Virus record (IMG/VR): IMGVR_UViG_3300031749_000032
Coordinates: 1-25,876 of that record
DNA from: a virus
Direction: 5' to 3' (one strand)
Length of the DNA stretch: 25,876 nt
The translations under genes were made by a program, and so were the position numbers. Below, one piece after another: positions 7,804-15,297 of the stretch. The notes under the pieces are model-generated. The model was given only the letters and a program-made list of their open reading frames with translations. It was not told the DNA's origin and did not search any database. Within the stretch, counting starts at the first letter, position 1; each line of letters begins with the position of its first letter.

Positions 7804-8111
7804 TATGCGATCACCACGACATCGAACGAACCAGCAGCCAGCGTATTGGTGGACAACCTCGGATTTAGGGTCACATTGAATCCGGAGTTCGTCTTTCCTG
7901 AAACGAACCACGTTGCGTCCTGTCCGGGATTCACCAGAACAGAATATGACTCTGGCAGATTCTTCATCGCAACTGCGGTCACGACTGCCGCGCCGGCACT
8001 TCCACCGGCGACATTGGCTACGCCTGGAATCGAGCCGATGGTGGTCCGATCTTGACGGGCCGGAAGCGCGTCGTCGGGAATTTCGATTGTGTGCTGGTCT
8101 AACGGAGGCAT
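7803..8111 (-). CDS. Small virion-associated protein, possible decoration
   Basis: A 102-residue protein with a good AAGGAG site six bases before the ATG. It is low in charge and rich in Ala, Val, Gly, Asn and Thr. The second half (YSVLVNPGQDATWFVSGKTNSGFNVTLNPR) looks like an immunoglobulin-like or beta-sandwich strand pattern. Such composition suits a capsid-surface or head-filament protein. It lies directly after the portal gene with a one-base gap. The function is unassigned and the structural guess is inference. Confidence 0.5.
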   Translation of the reverse strand: MPPLDQHTIEIPDDALPARQDRTTIGSIPGVANVAGGSAGAAVVTAVAMKNLPESYSVLVNPGQDATWFVSGKTNSGFNVTLNPRLSTNTLAAGSFDVVVIA

Positions 8112-8112
8112 T

Positions 8113-9408
8113 TCATTCTCCTTGGTTGGTGAGTTCAGGGTCGTCTACTTCTTTCGCGCCTTGTGCTGCTTTCATCGCAATTTGCATATCGGCGTAGGTC
8201 TTCTTCGACCAAATTGAATCAGGCGCTTTCCACCCAAGCCTTTCGCAGATCTGCTCAGGGGTAAGCACGTTGTTCTGGTAGTACTTCGTCAGAATGTCGC
8301 AAGTGGCCTTTTCGTCCTCGCGATCCATTCCATTGAATTGAAATTTCAGGTACGGAATTCCCAGCCGTCCCTTGAGAATGTCTGAATTGATGTGATTCTC
8401 GATCAACGTTGCCATGGGAATGATGGCCTGATCCCAGTCGCGATCCTCCGCAACTTCAGACGTGTTGCGATTGACATCGCGCTCGATGCTGAGATTCTGG
8501 GGGCTGATGTCGAATGCCGTGGCTATCTCTCGGATCAGGAATTCCTGCCACTTCAGATACAGCGCCTCGTCACCTCCTTGATGGAGCTTCATGACCTCAG
8601 GTTTGCCCTTGTTGCCAAGAATAGGCGTCTGGCCGCGTCCCTCTATTTCGTTCCGCCAGTAATTACGGAATTTCAGAACCTGTTCATCTGTCGCCTCGCC
8701 CACAAAAATCATATTTTGAGGTTGAGCGTTGCTTGCGACGGCGGCGGCATATCTTCCTACGCCGAGTTGTCGGCTGATCGAGTCGTAGGCAATTTCCAGC
8801 GGCGCATATCCGTAGGGGCTTTCAGTCGACGGATTGAGCCGCATGTAGACGATGTCTTCGGCTTTGAGTTTTGCGGCGTTTAGATCAGAGAGAATAGAGC
8901 CGCCTGTGTATCCATTGGCCTGCAGGAATCGGATGGATTTCGGGTTTCCGTCCCACTTGATCACTGGCCTGATCGTTGTCGAATCCACCGGCCATAGCCA
9001 GAGCGGACGCAATGGGTCCGAGGACTCAGCTTGCTCAATCACGCCGGCGCCATTAACCAATGCGTCCTCGATGATCTGCTCCAGCAACGATCTCCAGGAG
9101 TCTCCTTGATTAGGCCTCTGAAAACAGGCTGTCAGAACTTCCGCCGCTTTTTCGTAGGGAGCCCCCTTTACACCGTCCAAGGTAATTTCCCAGCCAAGGC
9201 CGCAAATCGGATTTTTGATCGTGTTGATTGCGCGCCTGGCGTACACCGTTCTGGAAAAGTAGCGCAGATTCGTCGGTGTCGGTTTCGGCGTCCCAAGCGT
9301 GCGGTTCTGGCCCATGAGGCCGACGAGCTTTGGGTATGCCAGGCTTTCGCGTTCTGGCTGGAACCGGCGGCGAGCCGCCCAGAGCCTAATATTTTGGATA
9401 ATTCCCAT
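8113..9408 (-). CDS. Portal protein
   Basis: A 431-residue portal of the HK97-type family, which forms the dodecameric ring at one capsid vertex through which DNA enters. Visible family signs are the N-terminal 'RYFSRTVYARRAINTIKN' helix, the 'EDALVNGAGVIEQA' region, the 'LWPVDSTTIRPV' turn, 'SPYGYAPLEIAYDSI' near 195, and 'FDISPQNLSI' near 305 with the following clip/stem helices. Length is in the usual 400-450 range. The gene overlaps the end of the large terminase gene by one base and is followed by the small head genes, the expected order. An alternative such as a DUF935-type portal is less likely because of the shorter length. Confidence 0.9.
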   Translation of the reverse strand: MGIIQNIRLWAARRRFQPERESLAYPKLVGLMGQNRTLGTPKPTPTNLRYFSRTVYARRAINTIKNPICGLGWEITLDGVKGAPYEKAAEVLTACFQRPNQGDSWRSLLEQIIEDALVNGAGVIEQAESSDPLRPLWLWPVDSTTIRPVIKWDGNPKSIRFLQANGYTGGSILSDLNAAKLKAEDIVYMRLNPSTESPYGYAPLEIAYDSISRQLGVGRYAAAVASNAQPQNMIFVGEATDEQVLKFRNYWRNEIEGRGQTPILGNKGKPEVMKLHQGGDEALYLKWQEFLIREIATAFDISPQNLSIERDVNRNTSEVAEDRDWDQAIIPMATLIENHINSDILKGRLGIPYLKFQFNGMDREDEKATCDILTKYYQNNVLTPEQICERLGWKAPDSIWSKKTYADMQIAMKAAQGAKEVDDPELTNQGE

Positions 9409-10856
9409 CAGCCGAATACAAATCCCGTATCAGTGAGTAATCGATGGAATGCCCTGCTGAGAGAATCCACCTGGTCGTCGTTCGATCCGAAAGGAAACAT
9501 GCCGAGCTCGAGGGAAAGCTCATCATTCCATGCGGCGCGAAGCATGAACACATTTCCGGCTTCCATCTGCGCGGCAAGCGGTTTTGCCCGCGCCACCTTG
9601 CTCCCGGTCTCGGGTGTGAACTCGACATCGAATCCGGAAAGCATCTGAACGAATCTGAGTGCCTGTGCTTTTCCTGCTTGTCCTGGATCTTGTGGGCCGC
9701 TTATGGACACCTCCGATCCATCAGCATGGGCGGTATTGAGGATCAACTGCTCCACGCCATAGGGCGAATCCTGGACACGGCGAATATCAGCAATGATGTA
9801 GCGGCCATCAGGTGTTTTTCCGAGAAGCCCCCCAACAGTCCAGTCTGGTTTTTTCCCTGGCTCTGGAATGGTAGCCGCCAAATCCCAACCGCGAGCCCAT
9901 CTGCAACCAACTGGAATAGCATCGATGATGCCGATTCGATCCGGCCGGAAAAGTGCTCCACCTGGAGGGGCCGGTCTCTGTTGAAGCTGCGCCGACGCTT
10001 CATAAGCGCCGAGCGCCTTTTTTTGTTCGGCAATGGCATCCGCGCCGAACATTTCCGGCCAGAGTAAATCGCCCTCATTTTTCCTCGGATCGGTGAATCC
10101 GATGGAAGTCACGCAACGCCGATCAGACTCGAACTCCGCCGGAAGAATCAGCGTTTCCCAGTCGCCTTGTTCTATTGCCCATCCAGCAGGATCGTTCTCG
10201 TGAACCCGCTGCATGATGAGAACTTGGGAAAAAGTCTCCGGGTCAACGCCGCGAGTAGACATTGCCCGCATGTGAGAAAGCGCTTGAGCTCTCATCGCCG
10301 GAGAATCGGCATCATTTGCACGAATCAGGTCGTCGTTGACGACGATATGGACGCGCTCGCCAGTACCGACGCCTCCTACTGAAGTATTAACCCGAAACCC
10401 TGATTTATCGTTTGCGATAAAGGGCTCAGTCTCTTTCGTCAGCCGGAAGTTGTTCCCGAAATGTCGCTGATACCAGGGAGAACCGATGATCGTCCTCATC
10501 TTGTTTCCATCCCGGATTGAGAGATGGGCGGAATATGAACCGAACAGCCACCTGAAATGTGGCTTATCGATCCAGTGCCACGCCGGCCAGAATACACAAA
10601 CCGACATGGACTTCATGTGGCCAGGAGGTACATTGATCAGAAGCTTTCTGATCTGCCCACAGCTGACGGCTTCAAGGTGCTCGCAGACCGCGTCAACATG
10701 CCAGCCATGCCGATAAGGCGTTTCGGGCTCAAGAATTGACCATGCTTCCTTGACGAACGAAGAAAGGTTGCGCCTAGCCTTTTCTGCCCTGGTCTGCTCC
10801 AGACTTGGGAACGGTGAGCTTGAGCTGGATTGCCTCGAGGGCTGCGAGTTCTTCAT
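9408..10856 (-). CDS. terL: Large terminase subunit (packaging ATPase and nuclease)
   Basis: A 482-residue protein that drives DNA into the prohead and cuts the concatemer. The N-terminal ATPase has a Walker A-like motif at about 75-83 (NVPPGHMKSM), which is the form used by this terminase branch in place of GKT. It also has a Walker B-like IVVNDDLI near 171-178. The C-terminal RNase H-like nuclease starts at about 319 with RWARGWDLAAT, which supplies an Asp at 325, and ends with a conserved NDDQVDSLSRAF segment near 455-466. The start lies 83 bases inside the end of the small-subunit gene. The Ser/Pro-rich first 20 residues may not all be needed, and an internal start is possible. The portal follows directly. 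Confidence 0.92.
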   Translation of the reverse strand: MKNSQPSRQSSSSSPFPSLEQTRAEKARRNLSSFVKEAWSILEPETPYRHGWHVDAVCEHLEAVSCGQIRKLLINVPPGHMKSMSVCVFWPAWHWIDKPHFRWLFGSYSAHLSIRDGNKMRTIIGSPWYQRHFGNNFRLTKETEPFIANDKSGFRVNTSVGGVGTGERVHIVVNDDLIRANDADSPAMRAQALSHMRAMSTRGVDPETFSQVLIMQRVHENDPAGWAIEQGDWETLILPAEFESDRRCVTSIGFTDPRKNEGDLLWPEMFGADAIAEQKKALGAYEASAQLQQRPAPPGGALFRPDRIGIIDAIPVGCRWARGWDLAATIPEPGKKPDWTVGGLLGKTPDGRYIIADIRRVQDSPYGVEQLILNTAHADGSEVSISGPQDPGQAGKAQALRFVQMLSGFDVEFTPETGSKVARAKPLAAQMEAGNVFMLRAAWNDELSLELGMFPFGSNDDQVDSLSRAFHRLLTDTGFVFG

Positions 10857-11442
10857 CGGTCAATGCGGAAAGATCGATCGGCAACGCCTGATGCTGAATG
10901 GGCGCACCGTCTTTTCCTGTGATTTCCTTTCGTTCGATGAACATGCCCAAGTGCCTGGCCACGTTCTCCAGCGCCTTGTCGCGGTCGAGCATCAGAACCT
11001 TGATGCCATCCTTGCCGATCTGGACACCGTTGTACAGCCTTCTGGCTGCACCCTTGAGCTTTCGCGAATCCTGGATGTGCAGATGTCCGCGCCCTTCTCC
11101 ATGACATGACGGGCAATCTGGATTGGGGCTCACGGTATTGCTATCGTTTTCCCTGCAGCTTTCGCATGCTTCACGTCGGTATTCAACGATCTCGTTGAGA
11201 TCAACATTTGCCTGATCCCACCATAGCTGGAGAACTTTTTCAGGGGTGATGTCCGTATTCTTGGCAAGCTGTTCACGGCGTTCGATGAGGTATTCCCTCA
11301 CCCTAGTTTTCCCTAGCAGCTCGGGCCCGATTTTTCCTGCATTCCTGGCACTGTATCCAGACCTGATCGCAGCTTGAGTCGCGTTCAGGTCGATCAGATA
11401 TTCCTCGACAAACCTTTTTTGCCTGTCGGTAATTTTCGCCAT
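10774..11442 (-). CDS. terS: Small terminase subunit with inserted zinc ribbon
   Basis: A 222-residue Terminase_2-like DNA-recognition subunit. Residues 1-55 contain the family opening (KRFVEEYLIDLNATQAAIRSGYSA and then RVREYLIERR), which is a winged or simple HTH. An unusual insertion at 93-120 has two CxxC pairs (C93/C96 and C110/C113) and a nearby His, as in a zinc ribbon, before the helical oligomerisation region ('DRDKALENVARHLGMF' near 150). The C-terminus is basic, suitable for contact with the large subunit, and overlaps its start by 83 bases. It is the first gene of the late operon. The ribosome site is weak, so the 5' control may involve the long leader. Confidence 0.85.
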   Translation of the reverse strand: MAKITDRQKRFVEEYLIDLNATQAAIRSGYSARNAGKIGPELLGKTRVREYLIERREQLAKNTDITPEKVLQLWWDQANVDLNEIVEYRREACESCRENDSNTVSPNPDCPSCHGEGRGHLHIQDSRKLKGAARRLYNGVQIGKDGIKVLMLDRDKALENVARHLGMFIERKEITGKDGAPIQHQALPIDLSALTDEELAALEAIQLKLTVPKSGADQGRKG

Positions 11443-11568
11443 GATCGGAATCTCGTTGAATTAAGAGTGGCCGCACCCAGCATCTTTGATGCGCCGAAGC
11501 GAGAAGGAGGATTGCTGTTGCGGTCTGACGCGGTTTTTACCCACTCACGCCTTGGGTGAAGCGGAAAC

Positions 11569-11598
11569 AAAAAACCCCGCGCAGTTTCCTGGGCGAGG
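11569..11598 (-). terminator. Intrinsic terminator in the late leader (tR'-like)
   Basis: Read on the minus strand, CCTCGC, C, CAG, a GAAA tetraloop, CTG, C and GCGGGG form a stem with one C-C mismatch and one G-U pair, followed by six T residues (11574-11569). It lies about 20 bases after the likely start site of the late promoter. Late transcription must read through it to reach terS. Confidence 0.8.
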
Positions 11599-11622
11599 CT
11601 TGGAAGAGTATCAATATTTCGC

Positions 11623-11651
11623 ATTATTTGCCGTTTTTCGGCAAAGGTCAA
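11623..11651 (-). promoter_or_regulatory. Late promoter with 19-bp palindrome in its spacer (pR'-like)
   Basis: On the minus strand TTGACC (11651-11646), a 17-base spacer and AATAAT (11628-11623) form a strong sigma70-type promoter aimed at terS. The spacer is almost wholly a perfect inverted repeat, TTTGCCG-5-CGGCAAA (11627-11645). In lambda the Q-binding element also lies between -35 and -10 of pR'. The palindrome is therefore a candidate site for the Q-like regulator encoded just upstream. Confidence 0.75.
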
Positions 11652-11653
11652 GA

Positions 11654-11679
11654 ATTTTTTTCAACAGATTTTTTTCAAC
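11654..11679. repeat. Two 12-bp direct repeats upstream of the late promoter
   Basis: ATTTTTTTCAAC occurs at 11654-11665 and again at 11668-11679, one and a third helical turns apart. The repeats lie just upstream of the -35 element, and the second runs through the stop codon of the regulator gene. They are A/T-tract rich, so they could serve as an UP element for RNA polymerase or as a protein-binding pair. Confidence 0.7.
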
Positions 11680-12214
11680 CACAGATCCCGCTTTCTGAAA
11701 AGCGGCTGTAGAGATCGTTCAGCGCCTGGCTTTCGATCTTCGCGATCCGGGTCTTGATGTCTCGAATCTGATGGCGCAAGGTTCGCTCAGAGATGCCGTG
11801 CTCATCAGAAATTTGCTTCGCATCCCATTTTCTCCGGCAAACCGCCTTCTCGATCATGCCGTGTCGGATCTTTCGCGGATATCCTTCAAGACCCATCGAC
11901 CATGAAACAGCATCGAGTGCTTCCATCCATTCTTCTGACGGAGCCATTTGGCCACAGCACGGGCAGGAGTGCCTGACATCTCCGAATCTGATGAGCAGAA
12001 CATGCCGCTGCTGTTCGGACAGCCTGTCGAATTCAGCCAGGATGAGTCCGGCCTGCGCAGCCCCATCCAGGCCATGCAGCCCTTTTCCTGAGCCGATTCC
12101 ATGTCCACCGAGCAATTGCGTCATCGGCGATCTTGGTGACTGCTGGCCTGAATAGTGGAATGCAAAAATTAAAGCGGCATGCGCCGAGTTGAACAACGGG
12201 GAATCAGTTGTCAT
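11675..12214 (-). CDS. Late-gene regulator, antiterminator Q-like (putative)
   Basis: A 179-residue protein, the last gene of the early operon, directly upstream of the late promoter and its terminator. That is the place of Q in lambda-like phages. The first half is helical, with LSEQQRHVLLIRFGDV near 65-80. It has a cysteine cluster C84-P-C-C87 and a further Cys at 126 that may bind zinc, and a helix-turn-helix near 129-150 (WDAKQISDEHGISERTLRHQI). A helix-plus-HTH design with an 'R(F/Y)G' element is common in phage antitermination Q proteins. The ATG overlaps the preceding TGA in an ATGA. The assignment is inferred from layout and domain pattern. A sigma-like activator is the alternative. 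Confidence 0.6.
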   Translation of the reverse strand: MTTDSPLFNSAHAALIFAFHYSGQQSPRSPMTQLLGGHGIGSGKGLHGLDGAAQAGLILAEFDRLSEQQRHVLLIRFGDVRHSCPCCGQMAPSEEWMEALDAVSWSMGLEGYPRKIRHGMIEKAVCRRKWDAKQISDEHGISERTLRHQIRDIKTRIAKIESQALNDLYSRFSESGICG

Positions 12215-12836
12215 TCAGCGATCTCCTGGATTTCGATTCTGGCCCGAAAACGACGCACAATCCTGGTTTCCCAAACTTCGAAAATCTCGCCAGGATGTTT
12301 TCCGGCAAACAGCCTGGCAGTTTCCACGGCCTCGTCGAGCGATTCGAAATCATCAATACCCTTGACGTAGAATTTTTTGCCTGGACTCGGAGCCAGCCAG
12401 ATTTTCTGGAGACCGCAGTATTCTGATCTTCGCGCAAATGAGCAACATTGGCTTCTTCTAGCAGATTGACCGTAGGCTCGCTGTGTCGCATTTCCTGCAG
12501 CGGGTGCGCTTTTGTGAGATTGACTTTGCATTCGATTTCCGGCTTTTCATTCACTCTCGCGGATGGGCCCGGCCCAGAGTAAACAGATTGCTGCGCTGGA
12601 GTTGCGTTCTTGTCGAGTGAGAAATACGCCCATATCTCGCGCAACCCACCTTTTTCAGGATTCTTGATCTTCTCTCTGGAAATTCCTGAAGCTGGCTTAG
12701 ATGCCATCTTCTGCAGCTGCGCCTGGATTACCGTCAGGTTCTCAAACTGTCCGACATCGAATATTTCCTTGGCTGTAAGAAGTTTCCCATCAGGCTGCTC
12801 CCTGAGAATTTCCCGAATCTTGTGTTCAATGTTCAC
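12211..12836 (-). CDS. Early phage protein, apparently -1 frameshifted
   Basis: Two reading frames together look like one 208-residue gene. The first (from GTG 12836, with AAGGAG seven bases before it) encodes a helical, winged-helix-like N-terminal domain (KIREILREQPDGKLLTAKEI). The natural C-terminal part (IWLAPSPGKKFYVKGIDDFE and onward to EIQEIAE) is in the -1 frame. That frame ends at TGA 12211 and overlaps the next gene by ATGA, whereas the unshifted frame runs on to 12204 with unnatural, Ser/Arg-rich sequence. The change can occur at the A4 run (12402-12405) or at the A_AAA_AAT heptamer at 12372-12378. I do not know its function. The sequence may carry an error, a mutation, or a real slip site. 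Confidence 0.55.
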
Positions 12837-13056
12837 TTTCACTCTCCTTGTACCGTTTGCAACGATTGCCGTACTTCCTAAGCGGAAGATCGCATGAAAT
12901 ATGCGTAGACGCCCTACAATTTATCGATCCCCCGATATGCACAATGAGTTCGTGAACGCATCCCCTGCATGTGCCTGACTCGATGCGCTCATAGGCATAA
13001 GCAGGATCGCCATACATGTAGGCCGGCAGTGCATTCGAGTGTTCGTCATTCGGCAT
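12826..13056 (-). CDS. Small cysteine-rich early protein
   Basis: A 76-residue protein with five cysteines at about 30, 33, 47, 55 and 66 (C-R-G-C, then a longer spaced set), which may hold a zinc ion. The first 27 residues are acidic and aromatic (YMYGDPAYAYERIE), and the C-terminus is highly charged. The gene overlaps the previous gene by 11 bases and the start of the next by 11-17 bases, as expected for a nin-like region packed with small genes. Family and function are not recognised. Confidence 0.55.
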   Translation of the reverse strand: MPNDEHSNALPAYMYGDPAYAYERIESGTCRGCVHELIVHIGGSINCRASTHISCDLPLRKYGNRCKRYKESESEH

Positions 13057-13366
13057 TTTTTACCTTTCGATAACCCCACCCAGGGGGCATTCTGATTTTG
13101 ATCGCATACCCCTCTCGCATCATCGCCTCGCAGAATTCTTTCGCTATGATGTACTGGCAGCCCACCCCTCCACGCCTTTTTTCAGCGAGCTCGGCTGCGC
13201 TGAAATCGTGTTGAAGTGCCATAGCATCGAAAAGGACCCGGATGTTCTTGAGTGAATTTTCTTTTTTTCTGGTCAGGACCCTTGGGCTTCTTGGCTCTCG
13301 CGGTGGCTTCACTTCCTCAGGCATCGGCTTTGGAATGGTGAAATCAAAATCGTGTGCCGTCAGCAT
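13046..13366 (-). CDS. Hypothetical 106-residue early protein
   Basis: A small, basic, soluble protein. The first 45 residues are proline- and arginine-rich and disordered (PKPMPEEVKPPREPRSPR). The rest could fold as a helix-turn-helix-like domain (DAMALQHDFSAAELAEKRRGGV and IIAKEFCEAMMREGYAIKI). It lies three bases after the RusA gene, so the two are likely co-translated. I cannot assign a function. DNA binding is a possible reading of the charge and the helical half. Confidence 0.5.
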   Translation of the reverse strand: MLTAHDFDFTIPKPMPEEVKPPREPRSPRVLTRKKENSLKNIRVLFDAMALQHDFSAAELAEKRRGGVGCQYIIAKEFCEAMMREGYAIKIRMPPGWGYRKVKNAE

Positions 13367-13369
13367 TTT

Positions 13370-13822
13370 TCAATCTCCAAAGATGGTTTGTTGCTTCTGG
13401 ATGAGTGTAATTTCGGAAATCCGCAAGACCGCGCAAGCCTCGCCTTCAGGCTCCATACGTTGGGCTGTCAGCTTCCAAACTTGATTGTCGTCGTGGTAGG
13501 CGATGCCCTTGAGCGCGTCGATGGTAACTTTCAGAGCATTATCCAGGTCGATCGAGCGCACTGTATCGTCCCAGCCCTCGCCGTGCTTGCGCATGCGTTT
13601 CACCGCGTCTTTGGGTAGGCCAGGATAGAGCTGTACATCGACGTGGACGCGGCCGGCCAGACATTCGCGCAACCCGGAAACTATCGCGATCTCGTGCACC
13701 TGGAGCTTGTAAAGCTTGGCCTCGTCGGAGAGAACCACGATTGCCCGTTTATGCCCCCTCGGCACGAATGAGCGCCAGTAGCGATTCGCAGACACAGGCC
13801 ATGGCAATCTGAGCTCGATCAT
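13370..13822 (-). CDS. rusA: RusA-type Holliday junction resolvase
   Basis: A 150-residue nuclease that would cut four-way DNA junctions formed in phage recombination and replication. The ATG at 13822 overlaps the TGA of the HNH gene in an ATGA. Upstream in-frame sequence is Cys/Ser/Arg-rich and belongs to other genes. Family signs are the N-terminal 'LPWPVSANRYWR' strand, the central metal-binding acids in DxDN (D92, D94), a conserved 'ALKVTIDALKG' with D102 and Lys 98, and the D111/D112 pair in 'AYHDDNQV'. Length is slightly longer than E. coli RusA (120 residues). It lies in the nin-like cluster beside NinB. Confidence 0.88.
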   Translation of the reverse strand: MIELRLPWPVSANRYWRSFVPRGHKRAIVVLSDEAKLYKLQVHEIAIVSGLRECLAGRVHVDVQLYPGLPKDAVKRMRKHGEGWDDTVRSIDLDNALKVTIDALKGIAYHDDNQVWKLTAQRMEPEGEACAVLRISEITLIQKQQTIFGD

Positions 13823-14076
13823 TTCAACAACCTCTCGATCATCACCGCAAGAGCGTCCACCTCGTCCATTTTCATGATCCTCCACATGGCCTTCTCTCCA
13901 TGGATTCCGTTGTGCGGATCTTGATGGCATGACTTGCAAAGCGCCACCACTGAGAATGCTCTCGTCTGGCGGATATGATGAGCATCGCTCGGCCCCGGCT
14001 CGTTGCATACTGAGCACGGAAGCTCTTTCACGCGGGCAAGATGGACGCGCTGTGTTTTGGTGTAGGATTGGTTCAT
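13819..14076 (-). CDS. Small HNH-type nuclease
   Basis: An 85-residue zinc-bound HNH-like protein common in lambdoid nin regions. The ATG at 14076 overlaps the NinB stop (ATGA). A longer 99-residue form starting upstream would duplicate coding in the neighbour and has a Cys/Gly-rich start. Two CxxC pairs (C21/C24 and C47/C50) flank a central AHHI (residues 32-35) with a further His at 59, which is the zinc and metal site of this group. The sequence resembles the phage Ref-like/DUF968 nucleases that assist recombination. The exact substrate is not visible. Confidence 0.78.
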   Translation of the reverse strand: MNQSYTKTQRVHLARVKELPCSVCNEPGPSDAHHIRQTRAFSVVALCKSCHQDPHNGIHGEKAMWRIMKMDEVDALAVMIERLLK

Positions 14077-14507
14077 GCTGCATCCTCCGCATTCTCGGCC
14101 ATCCACGCCTTCAGCCATTCAATGAAAGCCGAGGCAGTCCTTTTCCCGAAGTGGCGCGTCTGGTAGCCAACCTGGACGATCCCTGAGCCATCCAGAGAGG
14201 GGATCATCTTCGAGGACTCACCTTCGAGGTCTTTTCTGATTCGCTCGTCGCAGGTCGGGTCGGCGAGCATTTCCCGGATGAATTGATCTACCAGCAGCCT
14301 TTTCCACGTTTCCAGATCAAAAGCCCGATTCAGGTGCCGGCATTTCTCGGCAGCTTCCCCAAAAATCGCGTGGTAATGGCATTCTTGATCTCGGGACTTG
14401 CTGGGAGGCTCAACCCTGACGACATACCCGTCAGGGGCATCCTGAACGGCCCTGAGCGCACCAGCGCGGGCGACTTGATGGGCTAGGATGTAGATGCGCT
14501 TGGTCAT
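14073..14507 (-). CDS. ninB: NinB recombination protein
   Basis: A 144-residue single-strand DNA-binding recombination accessory protein. The start is set at ATG 14507, since it overlaps the TGA of the PP-loop gene in the ATGA style used by all neighbours. Family features are a basic N-terminus, 'VVRVEPPSKSRDQECHYHAIFGE' near 30-52, a helix with 'FDLETWKRLLVDQFIREM', and the C-terminal 'QTRHFGKRTASAFIEWLKAW' region. Length and order fit NinB (Orf of lambda). It sits next to the HNH nuclease and RusA, so the three form a recombination block. Confidence 0.88.
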   Translation of the reverse strand: MTKRIYILAHQVARAGALRAVQDAPDGYVVRVEPPSKSRDQECHYHAIFGEAAEKCRHLNRAFDLETWKRLLVDQFIREMLADPTCDERIRKDLEGESSKMIPSLDGSGIVQVGYQTRHFGKRTASAFIEWLKAWMAENAEDAA

Positions 14508-15297
14508 TGTCCGCACATCCCTTCACATTCGTTCCCAAACAGATCAAACTGATCGCTTTCAGGATCGAAATCTATTTGATCCAAAGGAACACAAGACCGA
14601 TGCAAAAAAGGCGTTCCTCTGAATCCAGAAACATTACCCATCGTTTTTTGAAATTCTTTTTCCCAAATAACGGCTCTTTGGAAATCTTCTGGTTCTGCTG
14701 TTTTTAATCGTTTCCACTCTTCGTTCGAGTGGTAAGGGCAAAACACGCAGCTTGAACGTGGCGGAAGGGAGTAGCCGTTTTTCTTCATCCAGTTCAAGCA
14801 GTCCTGCCGTGTCATGCGTTTTTCAATCAGCGGCCAGCGGTTTTTTACCCACGCATCCCTAGAAGGTTTCATGCGGATGGCTTCATCGAGTGAAATTCCA
14901 ATGTACTGTTCGACTCCGGTTTTTTTCCCCCAAGTTCCCTGAGTTTTTTTCGAATCGGGATGATTTTGAAATCAGTGGTGCATTGCCTCATCATCAAGTT
15001 GGGTTTTGTTTCCCCATCATCAATTACCCATGCAGGAGGAGAAGATTGGCAATACTTTGAGCCAGATTTTTTTGATGTCTTGACCATCAAAGCTGCTTTT
15101 GACAAATCGCCTTTCGTCACGCGATGAACAGGAAATGGCAATTGTGTTTCCAGCCAATCCAGCCATGTATAAACCGATTCTGGCTCTGACTGGGTATCTG
15201 CAAAGATAGCGCAATCCGGCATTTCGATTTCGCCGTGTTTGCACATGAGAGCCAAAGTCGAGGATTGAACGCCAGCACCTAAAGACAAAACGCGCAT
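14504..15297 (-). CDS. PAPS-reductase-like PP-loop protein, split by a -1 frameshift
   Basis: The gene encodes a 264-residue phage PAPS-reductase/PP-loop protein, but the frame changes at a run of seven A. The first part (143 residues in frame) has the PP-loop 'LGAGVQSST' near 6-14 and 'MRQCTTDFKIIPI', and then reads out of frame from about 14919. The second frame continues naturally with 'TGVEQYIGISLDEAIRMKPS' and 'SSCVFCPYHSNEEWKRL', which are conserved in the family. The start ATG at 15297 overlaps the upstream TGA by one base. These proteins activate substrates with ATP, and phage copies may serve DNA modification. Lower GC than the neighbours suggests recent acquisition. It may be inactive, or made by frameshifting. 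Confidence 0.8.
14920..14926 (-). other. Slippery heptamer A_AAA_AAA in the PP-loop gene
   Basis: In the zero frame the codons read GGG GGA AAA AAA CCG, so A_AAA_AAA lies in the exact -1 slip register. After a one-base backward slip the frame opens into the rest of the family sequence. An undercalled eighth A would produce the same picture. Confidence 0.7.

Noticed and set aside
12211-12531. Separate 106-residue gene in the C-terminal frame before the Q-like gene
   Set aside because: Its first 40 residues are Ser/Arg/Cys-rich and unlike a protein, with no ribosome site at the ATG. A frameshifted continuation of the upstream gene fits better.
13370-14092. Long 240-residue form of the RusA gene
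   Set aside because: The first 90 residues overlap the HNH gene in another frame and look unnatural. The ATGA at 13819-13822 marks the real start.
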